A stretch of DNA of 43,579 nucleotides from Nitrospira sp. (lineage in GTDB: Bacteria; Nitrospirota; Nitrospiria; Nitrospirales; Nitrospiraceae): NCBI GenBank assembly GCA_024331085.1, contig JANDJG010000012.1:1-43579 (forward strand). Reading direction: 5' to 3'. The notes beneath the pieces are model-generated. The model was not told the DNA's origin. It saw only the letters and a program-made list of their open reading frames with translations, and searched no databases. Position 1 is the first letter of the stretch. Each line of letters begins with the position of its first letter. The position numbers were made by a program, and so were the translations under genes. Positions 9,250-16,924 of this stretch are shown here, piece by piece.

Positions 9250-9927
9250 ATGATCCGAGAGCCCTCCAAAAAAGAGCGGGCGGTGTCGATTCGGCTGCTG
9301 CTGGCCGAACGATACCGCCTGATAAGGCAAAGCCTGCGCGCGCTCCTGGAACGGGGACAAGATATCCAAGTCATCGCCGAAGCAGCAGACGGACGCGAGG
9401 CGCTGAATCTGGCCATGGCCCACAAACCCGACCTCGCACTCATCGATCTGGACACACCGAGTCGGGACGGGGTCACGGCCACCAAATTGATTCATGGATG
9501 CGTACCCGACACCAGGGTCTTGGTGCTGTCGGCCGATGACGACGACGCGCGTATCGTCGAAGCGGTCCAAGCCGGCGCGTTCGGCTATATCCTCAAGGAC
9601 GCGGACGCGGACGACCTCTTGCGCTGCATTCGCGCCGCCTACCGGGGGGAACATCTGCTCTCGCCGTTTACTCCGGATCATTTCGCAAGGCGCGCGTTGG
9701 CGGCAGTCGATCAGCCCCATCCCCATGTAACGGCCTCGTTGTCCGGCCTGACCGAACGGGAACGTGAAATTTTGGCCTGCGCAGCCATGGGCCGCACCAA
9801 CAAGGAAATCGCCGACCAATTGTGCGTCTCGCTTGATACGGTCAAAACGCACCTGCATCACATCTATCGGAAACTTTCCGTCAACGGACGGGTGGAAGCG
9901 GTGTTGACTTTTCTGCAGGCCAAATAG
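9250..9927 (+). CDS. NarL/FixJ-family response regulator, atypical receiver
   Basis: A 225-aa orphan response regulator. The receiver (about residues 14-130) keeps the phospho-acceptor region ALIDLDTPSRDG, the Ser of VLSAD and the Lys of ILKDADADD. However, the usual Asp-Asp acidic pair after beta-1 is replaced by Glu-Arg (LLLAERYRL). The C-terminal LuxR helix-turn-helix is intact (LTERERE, NKEIADQL, TVKTHL). TTG at 9247 or ATG at 9250 can start it; ATG is preferred. No histidine kinase is in the window. It follows the 57-aa membrane protein by 18 bases and may regulate this cluster. Mg2+-dependent phosphorylation may be weakened. Confidence 0.9.
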   Translation: MIREPSKKERAVSIRLLLAERYRLIRQSLRALLERGQDIQVIAEAADGREALNLAMAHKPDLALIDLDTPSRDGVTATKLIHGCVPDTRVLVLSADDDDARIVEAVQAGAFGYILKDADADDLLRCIRAAYRGEHLLSPFTPDHFARRALAAVDQPHPHVTASLSGLTEREREILACAAMGRTNKEIADQLCVSLDTVKTHLHHIYRKLSVNGRVEAVLTFLQAK

Positions 9928-10089
9928 TCCCTTGGTCGTCTTCTCACCCGAACGGTGTATATCAATTCCATCCTTCGAGTGATGGTATGACGAGATGGTT
10001 TTCGATATGTTTTTTCATGAGTCTGAGTCAGCCGTGAATGAAGATCTTGGCTCCCTCAGATGGAATGTCGGCCGAAGGAGGTGAGGAAG

Positions 10090-10209
10090 ATGCGCGACGT
10101 GCATATCATGGACGAGCTCAAGGAGAATAAAGGATGGGTCTTCCTCTTTGGGGCGTTCTTGATCGGGATCCTCTCGTTCGCCCTGATGACCGCAGGCTTT
10201 ATCAAGTGA
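10090..10209 (+). CDS. 39-aa single-pass membrane protein
   Basis: A mini-protein MRDVHIMDELKENKGWVF followed by a hydrophobic helix of about 20 residues (ending FALMTAGFIK). A near-perfect Shine-Dalgarno AGGAGGTGAGG lies 8 bases before the ATG, which is strong evidence of translation for so short a frame. The architecture (charged N-terminus, one TM, almost no C-tail) is like the small accessory subunits of membrane enzymes, but no specific family can be named. It is separate from the regulator by 162 bases with no terminator visible. Confidence 0.65.
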   Translation: MRDVHIMDELKENKGWVFLFGAFLIGILSFALMTAGFIK

Positions 10210-10277
10210 GGGAGCAAACGGCGGGAGGGCCGATTTGCACCGTTCCCTCACATCACAAGGCATCGGTTGATGCCGTC

Positions 10278-10312
10278 CTCTCCGGAACCGTCTCCCGAAC
10301 GGTTCCGGAGAG
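10278..10312. terminator. 14-bp perfect hairpin between convergent genes
   Basis: CTCTCCGGAACCGT (10278-10291) and its exact reverse complement (10299-10312) enclose a 7-base loop. It lies between the ends of the plus-strand 39-aa gene (10209) and the minus-strand zinc-ribbon gene (10350), where a shared bidirectional terminator would be expected. No U-tract follows on either strand, so intrinsic termination is uncertain; it could instead protect 3' ends. Confidence 0.55.
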
Positions 10313-10349
10313 ACTGCGGCCCCTCCTCATGAATCTGCTGAATCCGCTC

Positions 10350-10589
10350 TTAGGCCGCGAATCGTTCGAGAGCGCTGAATTCTCCCGATAGCTGCGTCGC
10401 CTCCGGCGCCACGCAAGCCGCAGACACGACCGCGGCTGGCTTGGTTCGGCGGTGCCGCCGAATGACGGCATCATCTCTTTGACCGCAATTCACGCAGCGC
10501 CAGGACGTTGCCCATCTCTCCGCACAGCCTCCGTCCAGATCAAACAGATACTCCTCCAACATCAAGCCTTCACATCGAGAGCAGGTCAT
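10350..10589 (-). CDS. small zinc-ribbon protein
   Basis: A 79-aa protein with two knuckles, CSRC near residue 3 and CVNC near residue 32, separated by an acidic stretch (LEEYLFDLDG). This is the layout of a single zinc ribbon. The C-terminal half is low in features. The ATG at 10587-10589 has an AAGGAG site 7 bases upstream and is preferred over a GTG two codons earlier. A nucleic-acid-binding or protein-interaction role is usual for such ribbons, but nothing more specific is supported. Confidence 0.7.
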   Translation of the reverse strand: MTCSRCEGLMLEEYLFDLDGGCAERWATSWRCVNCGQRDDAVIRRHRRTKPAAVVSAACVAPEATQLSGEFSALERFAA

Positions 10590-10595
10590 GGTCAC

Positions 10596-10894
10596 TCTCC
10601 TTTCAGAAATGCGTCATCCTGGCTTAAAGCCTAACAGCCACACCGATCTACACCAGACCTAAAAGGGGTACATCAAAAGGAGGGGGATGATCGAATCGTC
10701 AGCGAGATGTCCTGAGTCGTTTGAAGTGGACTCTTCCGATCAGTCGAGACTCGCGCACAAGAAGGGTGACGCGATACACAACGGGTCGCAGAAGCAAAGC
10801 AATCGAACGCGGAGATTATCGGTTAACGGCTGTGCGAGAAGAGACACCCGAAGCCAAGAGCATCGGAAAGCGACGGGTCAAGATACGTGTGGCA
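10596..10894. other. 299-base intergenic region
   Basis: Between the zinc-ribbon gene start and the 3' end of tRNA-Thr. A plus-strand ORF from 10687 has a good ribosome-binding site (AAGGAGGGGG) but reads through the antisense of the tRNA and shows no domain, so it is not called. I see no terminator for the tRNA here. Confidence 0.4.
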
Positions 10895-10970
10895 TGGAGC
10901 CGGCGACCCGGATTGAACGGGCGACCTGCGGTTTACGAAACCGCTGCTCTACCGACTGAGCTACGCCGGC
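10895..10970 (-). tRNA. tRNA-Thr (anticodon CGT)
   Basis: Full cloverleaf on the minus strand, 76 nt including an encoded CCA (10895-10897). The acceptor stem pairs GCCGGCG with CGCCGGC; the D-arm carries AGCTCAGTCGGTAGAGC; the anticodon loop TTCGTAA gives CGT (threonine, reads ACG); the T-arm is GTTCAATCC. A strong promoter lies just upstream. Confidence 0.96.
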
Positions 10971-10995
10971 ATGTGATTCAAGCTGTCGGGTGGCC

Positions 10996-11024
10996 ATGAT
11001 ACCGGCGGCGAGTCGGAGTGTCAA
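10996..11024 (-). promoter_or_regulatory. promoter of tRNA-Thr
   Basis: Minus strand: TTGACA (11019-11024), a 17-base spacer and TATCAT (10996-11001). It matches the consensus at 11 of 12 positions and lies 25 bases before the mature tRNA 5' end. Confidence 0.75.
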
Positions 11025-11047
11025 TCAACGGTCCCCGCACGAACGTC

Positions 11048-13108
11048 CTACAGCTTTGGCCCCACATCGAGCAACGGGCTCGCCGGCGCAGGCCTCTCTT
11101 CGGGCGGCGCCGTCTTCTTCACGGCATCGGACGACTTCGGGTTATTGCCCCTCGCCATTGGATGAATCCTCACGACGGCCCCTTGTCCGGGCGGTGGGGA
11201 ACAAAGCGGCCGCTGCGGGTTGCCGAACTGTTTTCTCGACACATGAATGACCTCATTGCGGGCATAGGTGCACAGTTCTCCGGCGGCGACGGTCCCATCC
11301 CGATCAATATCGGCAAGCCCATGCAATCCCCTTAGCAGTGAATACGTAAATAACCCGTGCTTCGCCGATTCATAGGCATGCGCTTCCTGGAGGTTTCTGT
11401 TGCCCACCATCCACATCACGTGATCTTTTTCTTCGTCCGCCCCTTCTCCCCAATCGGCATGAGGAGTCGTCGCCGGGTTTGCACCCGGTGAGGGGTCCAA
11501 CGACACATCAAACATCATGATCGCCCGTTGCATCGGCAACCGCGACAGAACCTCCTGCATGCGCCTGACCGGATACAAGCGCCGTGTTGACGTGATGCTC
11601 CCGTCGAACGGCACAAGGGAAACCGACCCGGTCGAGCCGTCAACCAGCGCGCGCCCGGCGAAAAAAATGTATACGACGGTCGCCGCATCCACCTGCTTGG
11701 GGAGCCATTCGTCGAACGTCTCTTCGATATCGTGCTTCAGCGCGAAGTGATCCACCAACAGACGGACTCGATGGTCGGGAATCGCGGCAATCGTCCGTAG
11801 ATAGGTCGCCATGGCCTCGGCATCCCGCTCCGCGTACTTGACGTGGGGAACATGCTCGTCTCGAAATGCGCCGACCCCGATCGCAATGACGACCGCTTTC
11901 GTCTGTTTGGATAAGCTGAGGGGCGCCGGAGGGCGATCGATCTTGAGCGCCTCCGTATCCTCGACGCTTTTGTCCGTCTTGACGACGAGGGTGAACTGTT
12001 TGGGATGCGGCGGCGGATCAAGCGGCGTGAGGCTGCGGACGCTCAGCATCAACTCGCCGCGCGGCTCGCCCTTGAGGTCCGTGATCGGTTTCGTTACCGA
12101 AGCGTACTTGATTTCTCCTGGCCGTACGTCGCCGATCGGGATCGCCGATGGAAAATGTGCGGGCAACGACCCGTTCCCTCCCACGGCGACTTCCACGTTC
12201 CGGGCCTCCACCGCTCCCTCATTTTTGACTTCCACTTCGATTGTGAGCGGCTCGCCCGGTTCAATCATATGGTCTTGGCTTTCATCCCGCAGGATGGCAA
12301 GAAAGGCGAGGGCCGTCGAATGAGGGGAAGCAGGAGATGGAGCAAGCTGATTGAAAACCGCGCCTCCCCCCATTACCGCTCCGGCATGAGGACTCTGCAT
12401 TCCTGGGACTGCCGCATCGGGGGCCTTTGCGGCGGGAGCCCTTGATAGGGCCGCCGCCCTCTGTTGAGCATACTCGCGAATTCGATCGGCTCCGGTCACC
12501 TGTTTGAGCAAACTGTCGCCCACCGTTTCAACCGCCTGCCGAACGATGGGCTCCAACCCCTTGACCTCACAAGACTGGCCGGTCACTTCCACCTCGCCAT
12601 GGCCCACGCCTTGAAGCTTGGCATGGAACAGCGGGGCACCGTCCTCGGCAAGCAAGGCTGCTTCGACTCCGAGCGTGACACGAGCCGGATACGTCCCCGG
12701 CGTCTGAGGGGGAATAACAAGATCCACTCGTTTTGATCCTAAACCGATTTCGATAAAACTATCTTCTCCTCCGGTCTGCCCTTCTCCCTCATGAAGCAAG
12801 AGGCCGGAAAACGCCTGGCCAAGCTTCCTGGGAACGATTTCAGTCAGCGCGTCCGAAATCGCGATGACACTCGGCTCCCCGCAGGCGTTGGTGTAAGAAA
12901 TCGCCGCGCCGGTCATGCTTGGAGCAAGCCAGAGCGACGGCTTCAACGCAATGGCCGGAGCTCGGCTGACAGCGGGTTCCGCTCCGTTGTCCGACACCTT
13001 CGGTTTCTCTCTCGACCACCAGCAGCCGGCTGCCGACAGCGCGAAGGCCGCGAGGATGACAACGGCGACAAAGGAACGAACGTGTAAATGTCCGGTAGTC
13101 ACAAGCAA
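11048..13108 (-). CDS. caspase-fold (peptidase C14-like) lipoprotein lacking the catalytic dyad
   Basis: A 686-aa predicted lipoprotein (lipid Cys29 in SAAGC). Residues about 280-375 look like a CARDB-type beta domain (EVEVKNEGAVEARNVEV). Residues about 403-640 are a C14 caspase-like domain: VVIAIGVGAF, RDAEAMATYL, VVYIFFAG and HGLFTYSLLRGLHG are typical. The usual SGHG becomes AGRA (Arg486 in place of His) and the usual DxC becomes DVS (Ser536 in place of Cys), so protease activity is not expected. A canonical EF-hand loop follows (Asp600, Asp602, Asp604, Glu611). It is divergent from ubiA. Probably a Ca2+-responsive binding or scaffold protein at the envelope; this is inference. Confidence 0.85.
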   Translation of the reverse strand: MLVTTGHLHVRSFVAVVILAAFALSAAGCWWSREKPKVSDNGAEPAVSRAPAIALKPSLWLAPSMTGAAISYTNACGEPSVIAISDALTEIVPRKLGQAFSGLLLHEGEGQTGGEDSFIEIGLGSKRVDLVIPPQTPGTYPARVTLGVEAALLAEDGAPLFHAKLQGVGHGEVEVTGQSCEVKGLEPIVRQAVETVGDSLLKQVTGADRIREYAQQRAAALSRAPAAKAPDAAVPGMQSPHAGAVMGGGAVFNQLAPSPASPHSTALAFLAILRDESQDHMIEPGEPLTIEVEVKNEGAVEARNVEVAVGGNGSLPAHFPSAIPIGDVRPGEIKYASVTKPITDLKGEPRGELMLSVRSLTPLDPPPHPKQFTLVVKTDKSVEDTEALKIDRPPAPLSLSKQTKAVVIAIGVGAFRDEHVPHVKYAERDAEAMATYLRTIAAIPDHRVRLLVDHFALKHDIEETFDEWLPKQVDAATVVYIFFAGRALVDGSTGSVSLVPFDGSITSTRRLYPVRRMQEVLSRLPMQRAIMMFDVSLDPSPGANPATTPHADWGEGADEEKDHVMWMVGNRNLQEAHAYESAKHGLFTYSLLRGLHGLADIDRDGTVAAGELCTYARNEVIHVSRKQFGNPQRPLCSPPPGQGAVVRIHPMARGNNPKSSDAVKKTAPPEERPAPASPLLDVGPKL

Positions 13109-13177
13109 TGTTCTCTTTCAGGTGGTTATACCCAATTTATGGTGTCTCGCACAATCGCCGGAGGCCGCGCCTGAAAA

Positions 13178-13207
13178 TTGACAAGGCTTGCTCTCTCTGC
13201 GTATTTT
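13178..13207 (+). promoter_or_regulatory. promoter of the UbiA gene, giving a leaderless transcript
   Basis: TTGACA (13178-13183), an 18-base spacer and TATTTT (13202-13207). The expected start site, about 7 bases downstream, coincides with the ATG at 13214. No ribosome-binding site precedes that ATG. Confidence 0.55.
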
Positions 13208-13213
13208 TGAACC

Positions 13214-14104
13214 ATGCCTTCAACGCCCTCTCCGACTATCGGAGCCTCCGGCCTTCCATGGTCCGCCTTGATCCGTCTGATCCGCTTGCCGAATCAGACG
13301 GGAACCTATCTCTTAATGTTGCCGACGCTGTGGTCGCTGGTGCTCGCGACAAGGGGGATTCCCCCGCTCTCTCTTGTGGCGATATTTATCGCGGGATCGT
13401 TTCTCATGCGAAGCGCCGGAGTCATTCTCAACGACCTGGCCGATCAGTCGTTTGATCGGCAGGTTGTCAGAACCAAGGCCCGCCCTCTCGCTTCTGGAGA
13501 ACTGTCGCGGCATCACGCGCTTATTCTGCTGGGTGTGCTCTTGCTCATGGCGGGAAGCCTCCTCTGGTTGCTCGATCCCGTCGTCACGTGGTTGGCGCCC
13601 GGAGCGTTCGCGTTGGCGTCTCTCTATCCCTTTGCAAAGCGGTGGATTCAGATCCCCCAAGCCGTGTTGGGCCTTGCGTTCGGCTGGGGAACCATCATGG
13701 CATGGGCGGCAGCCCGTGGACAACTTGACGCGCCGGTCTGGTGTCTGTTTGGAGCGACGGCCGCATGGGCCGTTGCGTACGATACGATTTACGCGATTCA
13801 GGATCGAGACGACGACCGGCGAATCGGCGTGAAATCGTCGGCCCTCTTCTTCGGGCGATTGCTCCCCCTGGGAGTCGGTGTCGCCTATTGCCTGATGATA
13901 TTGCTGCTGGGCGTAGCCGGATGGCTGGCTCAGATTCGCTGGCCCTACTATGTCGCGTTACTGGGTGTAGGGCTCTTCCTTTTTTTGCAAACCGTACAAT
14001 TGAGAAAACCGATCGAGCCGGCCGTGGCATTCAACATGTTCCGCGCCCATACGTGGGTGGGAGTCGCCGTGTTGGCCGGTCTGTTGGCCGGATTCATCGG
14101 CTGA
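13214..14104 (+). CDS. ubiA: UbiA-family prenyltransferase (quinone biosynthesis)
   Basis: A 296-aa integral membrane prenyltransferase with 8-9 TM helices. Both Asp-rich motifs are intact: NDLADQSFD (Asp74, Asp77, Asp81) and YDTIYAIQDRDDD (Asp190, Asp197, Asp200-201), which bind Mg2+ and the polyprenyl diphosphate. The second motif, followed by GVKSSA, matches 4-hydroxybenzoate polyprenyltransferases. Nitrospira-type organisms generally use menaquinone by the futalosine route, where a UbiA homologue (MqnP) does the prenylation, so the substrate may be a naphthoate rather than 4-hydroxybenzoate. It lies next to the respiratory locus but on the other strand. The start at 13214 lacks a ribosome-binding site. 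Confidence 0.9.
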   Translation: MPSTPSPTIGASGLPWSALIRLIRLPNQTGTYLLMLPTLWSLVLATRGIPPLSLVAIFIAGSFLMRSAGVILNDLADQSFDRQVVRTKARPLASGELSRHHALILLGVLLLMAGSLLWLLDPVVTWLAPGAFALASLYPFAKRWIQIPQAVLGLAFGWGTIMAWAAARGQLDAPVWCLFGATAAWAVAYDTIYAIQDRDDDRRIGVKSSALFFGRLLPLGVGVAYCLMILLLGVAGWLAQIRWPYYVALLGVGLFLFLQTVQLRKPIEPAVAFNMFRAHTWVGVAVLAGLLAGFIG

Positions 14105-14122
14105 CTCGTCATCTAGAAAGAA

Positions 14123-14141
14123 CGAGACCGCCCCTGTCTCG
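14123..14141 (+). repeat. small stem-loop after ubiA
   Basis: CGAGAC and GTCTCG arms (6 bp) around a 7-base loop, 19 bases after the UbiA stop. No U-tract follows, so it is a weak terminator candidate. About 50 bases further, TAAATCTAAC/TAAATCTAAA forms a short direct repeat. Confidence 0.35.
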
Positions 14142-14282
14142 CAGAAAACTAGAGAATGTCTACCCCCATCTAAATCTAACTAAATCTAAAAAACCGGCAG
14201 TGACCGAGTATCGACACGTATCAAGTGCCCACCTAAACGCTTAGAAGATTCACGATGAGCATCTTTCCATTCGGACGACGGG

Positions 14283-15308
14283 TCACGGGGTCTCGACCGG
14301 TTTTTCCTCTTGAGGCACGGCCTTCGGTGCCTGCAAGGTTCCCAGATAGAACGTCACGGCTTTGGCGTCCGCGTCGCTCAGACCCAATGCGGGCATCCGC
14401 GTCGCCGAATCCATGGCTTGTGGATTCTTGAGCCAACGATAGATCCAGGTGGGATTCAGCCTGAATCCTGCACGGTCCAAGGGAGGACCGATTTTCCCCC
14501 CCTCACCGGCAAGGCTGTGACACCCGTTACACCCATACTTGTTTTCGTACAGCCGCTTTCCGCGCTCGACCAGTTGCGCCATCTCCGCCGGCGGCGTCGT
14601 GAGGTCCGGCCTGGGAACGCTCTGCCCCTTTCCCGGCCTCGTCGTGAAGTTGTTCAAAGCGGCCTTGGCCGCCTCCAGCTCCTTCTTGGCCTCTGTCATC
14701 GCAGCCAGCTCGTCGGCGTAAGCGGACTCATCGACGTCAATGTCTTTGTTGAGTTCCTGACTCTTTCGTTCCGCCTCTTCGTTGGCTTTTCTTTCCGCCT
14801 CCTCATAGGCCTGTTTCGTTCGATCGAACGCTTCCTGCGCGGCCTTCAATCCTTCTTCGAGAGATCGTTTGCGCGCCGCCACGTCAAACTCCATTTTCAT
14901 ACCGTGCAAGGTGCGAACATGGCCGACGATCGCCCAGATTTCTTCTTCGGACAACGTATACTTGAAGGTCGGCATCGTCGGAACGGCGAAATCGTCGTCC
15001 CCGATCTCATCGCCTCCCTCTTCGCTCGTATCCAACATATTGCGTGAAATCGTGGCAAACAGCTCCTCGTCTTTGAAGGTGCTCATCTCGCTTTTATTGG
15101 AAAGATCCTTTGGCTTGGGATCCGGCATGGCCGACCAATTGAATCCTTCGTTTTGCCTGCCGCTTTCGCCGTGACAATCGCTGCAGTAATGGGTGTACAA
15201 TTCGCGCCCCTTTTTTTCCTGCTCGCTCGCGCACCCACTCGCAAGCAGCGCCACCACTCCGCACAGGCCGACCACTGTTTTCGCGGCTTGCAGCCTCGCC
15301 CTTCTCAT
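14283..15308 (-). CDS. diheme cytochrome c lipoprotein with central coiled coil
   Basis: A 341-aa predicted outer-face lipoprotein (lipobox LLASGC, Cys26). Two c-type heme sites, CSDCH (42-46) and CNGCH (260-264), lie in separate cytochrome c domains joined by a charged Glu/Lys/Ala coiled coil (about residues 145-222). Each domain has a plausible distal Met (MPTF and RMPALG). It is the last gene of the respiratory cluster, its ATG overlapping the NxrC-like stop by 4 bases. The coiled coil may hold the two hemes far apart or dock it to another subunit. It probably passes electrons between the complex and soluble carriers. Confidence 0.9.
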   Translation of the reverse strand: MRRARLQAAKTVVGLCGVVALLASGCASEQEKKGRELYTHYCSDCHGESGRQNEGFNWSAMPDPKPKDLSNKSEMSTFKDEELFATISRNMLDTSEEGGDEIGDDDFAVPTMPTFKYTLSEEEIWAIVGHVRTLHGMKMEFDVAARKRSLEEGLKAAQEAFDRTKQAYEEAERKANEEAERKSQELNKDIDVDESAYADELAAMTEAKKELEAAKAALNNFTTRPGKGQSVPRPDLTTPPAEMAQLVERGKRLYENKYGCNGCHSLAGEGGKIGPPLDRAGFRLNPTWIYRWLKNPQAMDSATRMPALGLSDADAKAVTFYLGTLQAPKAVPQEEKPVETP

Positions 15309-16138
15309 GCCGACTGCCCTTCCTTGAGTTTACGAATCAGAACGAACTGAAACCCCAACGCCAACACGGCGGCCACGCCCGCATACAGATACCCGGAATA
15401 ATCAGGAGGCGGTTCCGCCCGAAAATACCACCATGACGACACGGCCTTTTGCGATCCCTTTTCAATGAGCTGCCCTGTCGCGTCTTTTCTCCCATCCCAA
15501 ACCGCGAAGGCGATATTGATGAACTGGCCGGGCGTGACCTGCATATCCTCGTCCGGATGTTCGGTCACCAGCGACCGGGAAAACACGATTCTCCATTTCC
15601 CGTTCGCGTACTCTCCCTTGGCTGTCACGTCTTGATGTGAATGCGGCCGGAGGGTCCCGAACCCCTTGGCCCACATATCCACGCCCTTATTGTCTTTGTG
15701 CTTCCAGAACCAGATGTTGACGGGCCCTCCGTCCACCAAGAGCATCGGCTGGCCGTGCGCGAAGTGCGCCTTCTTATCTCCGACCATGAATTCGATCGCC
15801 GCCGCATCGTCGGGATCCTCCGTGGGATCATCATATTCCAAGAGAAAGGCCACCTGCGTCCCGTCGTGCAAGGCGCGCACGGTCAGATCCTGCACGGTCA
15901 CTTCCTGAATGCGGTCGGGCCAATGGACTTGCGGCGACATCGGAAAGACGGCCGGCGCGGCGCTGTTCCAAGCAGCCGCGTTCGGATCATCGACGGGCAA
16001 GGCGCCTGCAACAAGGGACGCGCGAACCGCCACGCTTTCCTGCGCCGAACCGTCCGTTGCTCCCCCAACGATCAGGGTGGCAATCAGGACCCCCTTCACA
16101 CATGCGTTCCATCGAGCCGACAATTTCACGGGATTCAT
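15305..16138 (-). CDS. NxrC-like / type II DMSO-reductase-family gamma subunit (ethylbenzene dehydrogenase heme b domain)
   Basis: A 277-aa exported, C-terminally anchored protein. A signal peptide (MNPVKLSARW to about DGSAQ) is followed by an ethylbenzene-dehydrogenase-type beta-sandwich (VTVQDLTVRALHDG, VAFLLEYDDPTEDP, INIAFAVWDGRKD), the fold that binds heme b in gamma subunits such as EbdC and NxrC. A TM helix near the end (GYLYAGVAAVLALGFQFVLI) anchors it. An upstream ATG at 16174 is possible; 16138 gives the better signal peptide. No molybdopterin alpha or Fe-S beta subunit is nearby, so it is either shared with an NXR encoded elsewhere or has become a heme b subunit of this bc/bd-like complex. 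Confidence 0.82.
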   Translation of the reverse strand: MNPVKLSARWNACVKGVLIATLIVGGATDGSAQESVAVRASLVAGALPVDDPNAAAWNSAAPAVFPMSPQVHWPDRIQEVTVQDLTVRALHDGTQVAFLLEYDDPTEDPDDAAAIEFMVGDKKAHFAHGQPMLLVDGGPVNIWFWKHKDNKGVDMWAKGFGTLRPHSHQDVTAKGEYANGKWRIVFSRSLVTEHPDEDMQVTPGQFINIAFAVWDGRKDATGQLIEKGSQKAVSSWWYFRAEPPPDYSGYLYAGVAAVLALGFQFVLIRKLKEGQSA

Positions 16139-16189
16139 GCTGGCCTCGTTTCCCCACGGCGATACGGGCGACATCGGTTCTCCCTCGCG

Positions 16190-16909
16190 CTATTCCCATG
16201 TGCGCGGCGACTGATGCGCGCCGTCGTATTCACCCATGATGATTTTCCAAATCCATTCATCCGGCAATTCAAGCTCCCAACGCGGCATCGCCGACTTCCA
16301 CGGCATGCCTTCGATCGGAAGTCCGACCCCGCCCTTTTTGATGCGCCAGAACAGATAGCTTTCCTGCAACATCGCGATGGTCGTGGGATCGGCAAAATTG
16401 GCCGGCGGAGGGTTATATCCGCGGGCCGCCGGTCCTTTCCCGTCGAAATTCGCACCATGGCAAGGCGAGCAAAACGCCGCGTAGAATCCCTTGCCTTGCA
16501 TGATGTTCTCGGGAGTCCTGGGAACCGGATTCGCCAGCCCGGTGTATTCGCCCGGCGGAGCGGGATGAATCACTCGGCTTTCGGCGGGAGGCTGACCGCT
16601 CGGAGCCGTCGCGTTGTACGTCTGCCATCCGACCAGAAGGGGAAAGAAGATGAGAATTCCGTATCGAAACGGCTTCAACCCGCCGATGTTGTCTCCCGTC
16701 AAAAATTTCTGCATCGGCCCCCAGAAGGCGTCCTTGGACTCGGCGCTTACGGTTTCGAAAATGATGATCCCCGACAGCGTTAGCAGCAAATACAGCAGAA
16801 TGAGGCTGGATGGAAGCGCCGCCGACCCCGGGATATTCGGCAGCACGAACTTGAGCACCGCGTACATGACCCCCATGATGATAATCGGCCTGATCAACGA
16901 ATGCCCCAT
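16190..16909 (-). CDS. membrane-anchored monoheme cytochrome c
   Basis: A 239-aa protein with three N-terminal hydrophobic segments (about residues 6-24, 34-52 and 83-96) and a periplasmic cytochrome c domain carrying CSPCH (147-151) with GMPW and AMPRW as candidate distal Met regions. It belongs to the minus-strand respiratory cluster, 15 bases downstream of another membrane cytochrome c. Family layout (TM helices followed by class I cytochrome) suits an electron-exit subunit of a quinol-oxidising complex. The start ATG is preceded by AGGGAGG. Confidence 0.88.
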   Translation of the reverse strand: MGHSLIRPIIIMGVMYAVLKFVLPNIPGSAALPSSLILLYLLLTLSGIIIFETVSAESKDAFWGPMQKFLTGDNIGGLKPFRYGILIFFPLLVGWQTYNATAPSGQPPAESRVIHPAPPGEYTGLANPVPRTPENIMQGKGFYAAFCSPCHGANFDGKGPAARGYNPPPANFADPTTIAMLQESYLFWRIKKGGVGLPIEGMPWKSAMPRWELELPDEWIWKIIMGEYDGAHQSPRTWE

Positions 16910-16924
16910 GATTCCTCCCTGCGC

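Noticed and set aside
10687..10959. 90-codon plus-strand ORF with a good ribosome-binding site
   Set aside because: It reads through the antisense of tRNA-Thr and shows no domain; the purine-rich site is probably chance.
15641..16783. 380-codon plus-strand open frame
   Set aside because: Antisense to the NxrC-like and cytochrome c genes, whose motifs are unambiguous.
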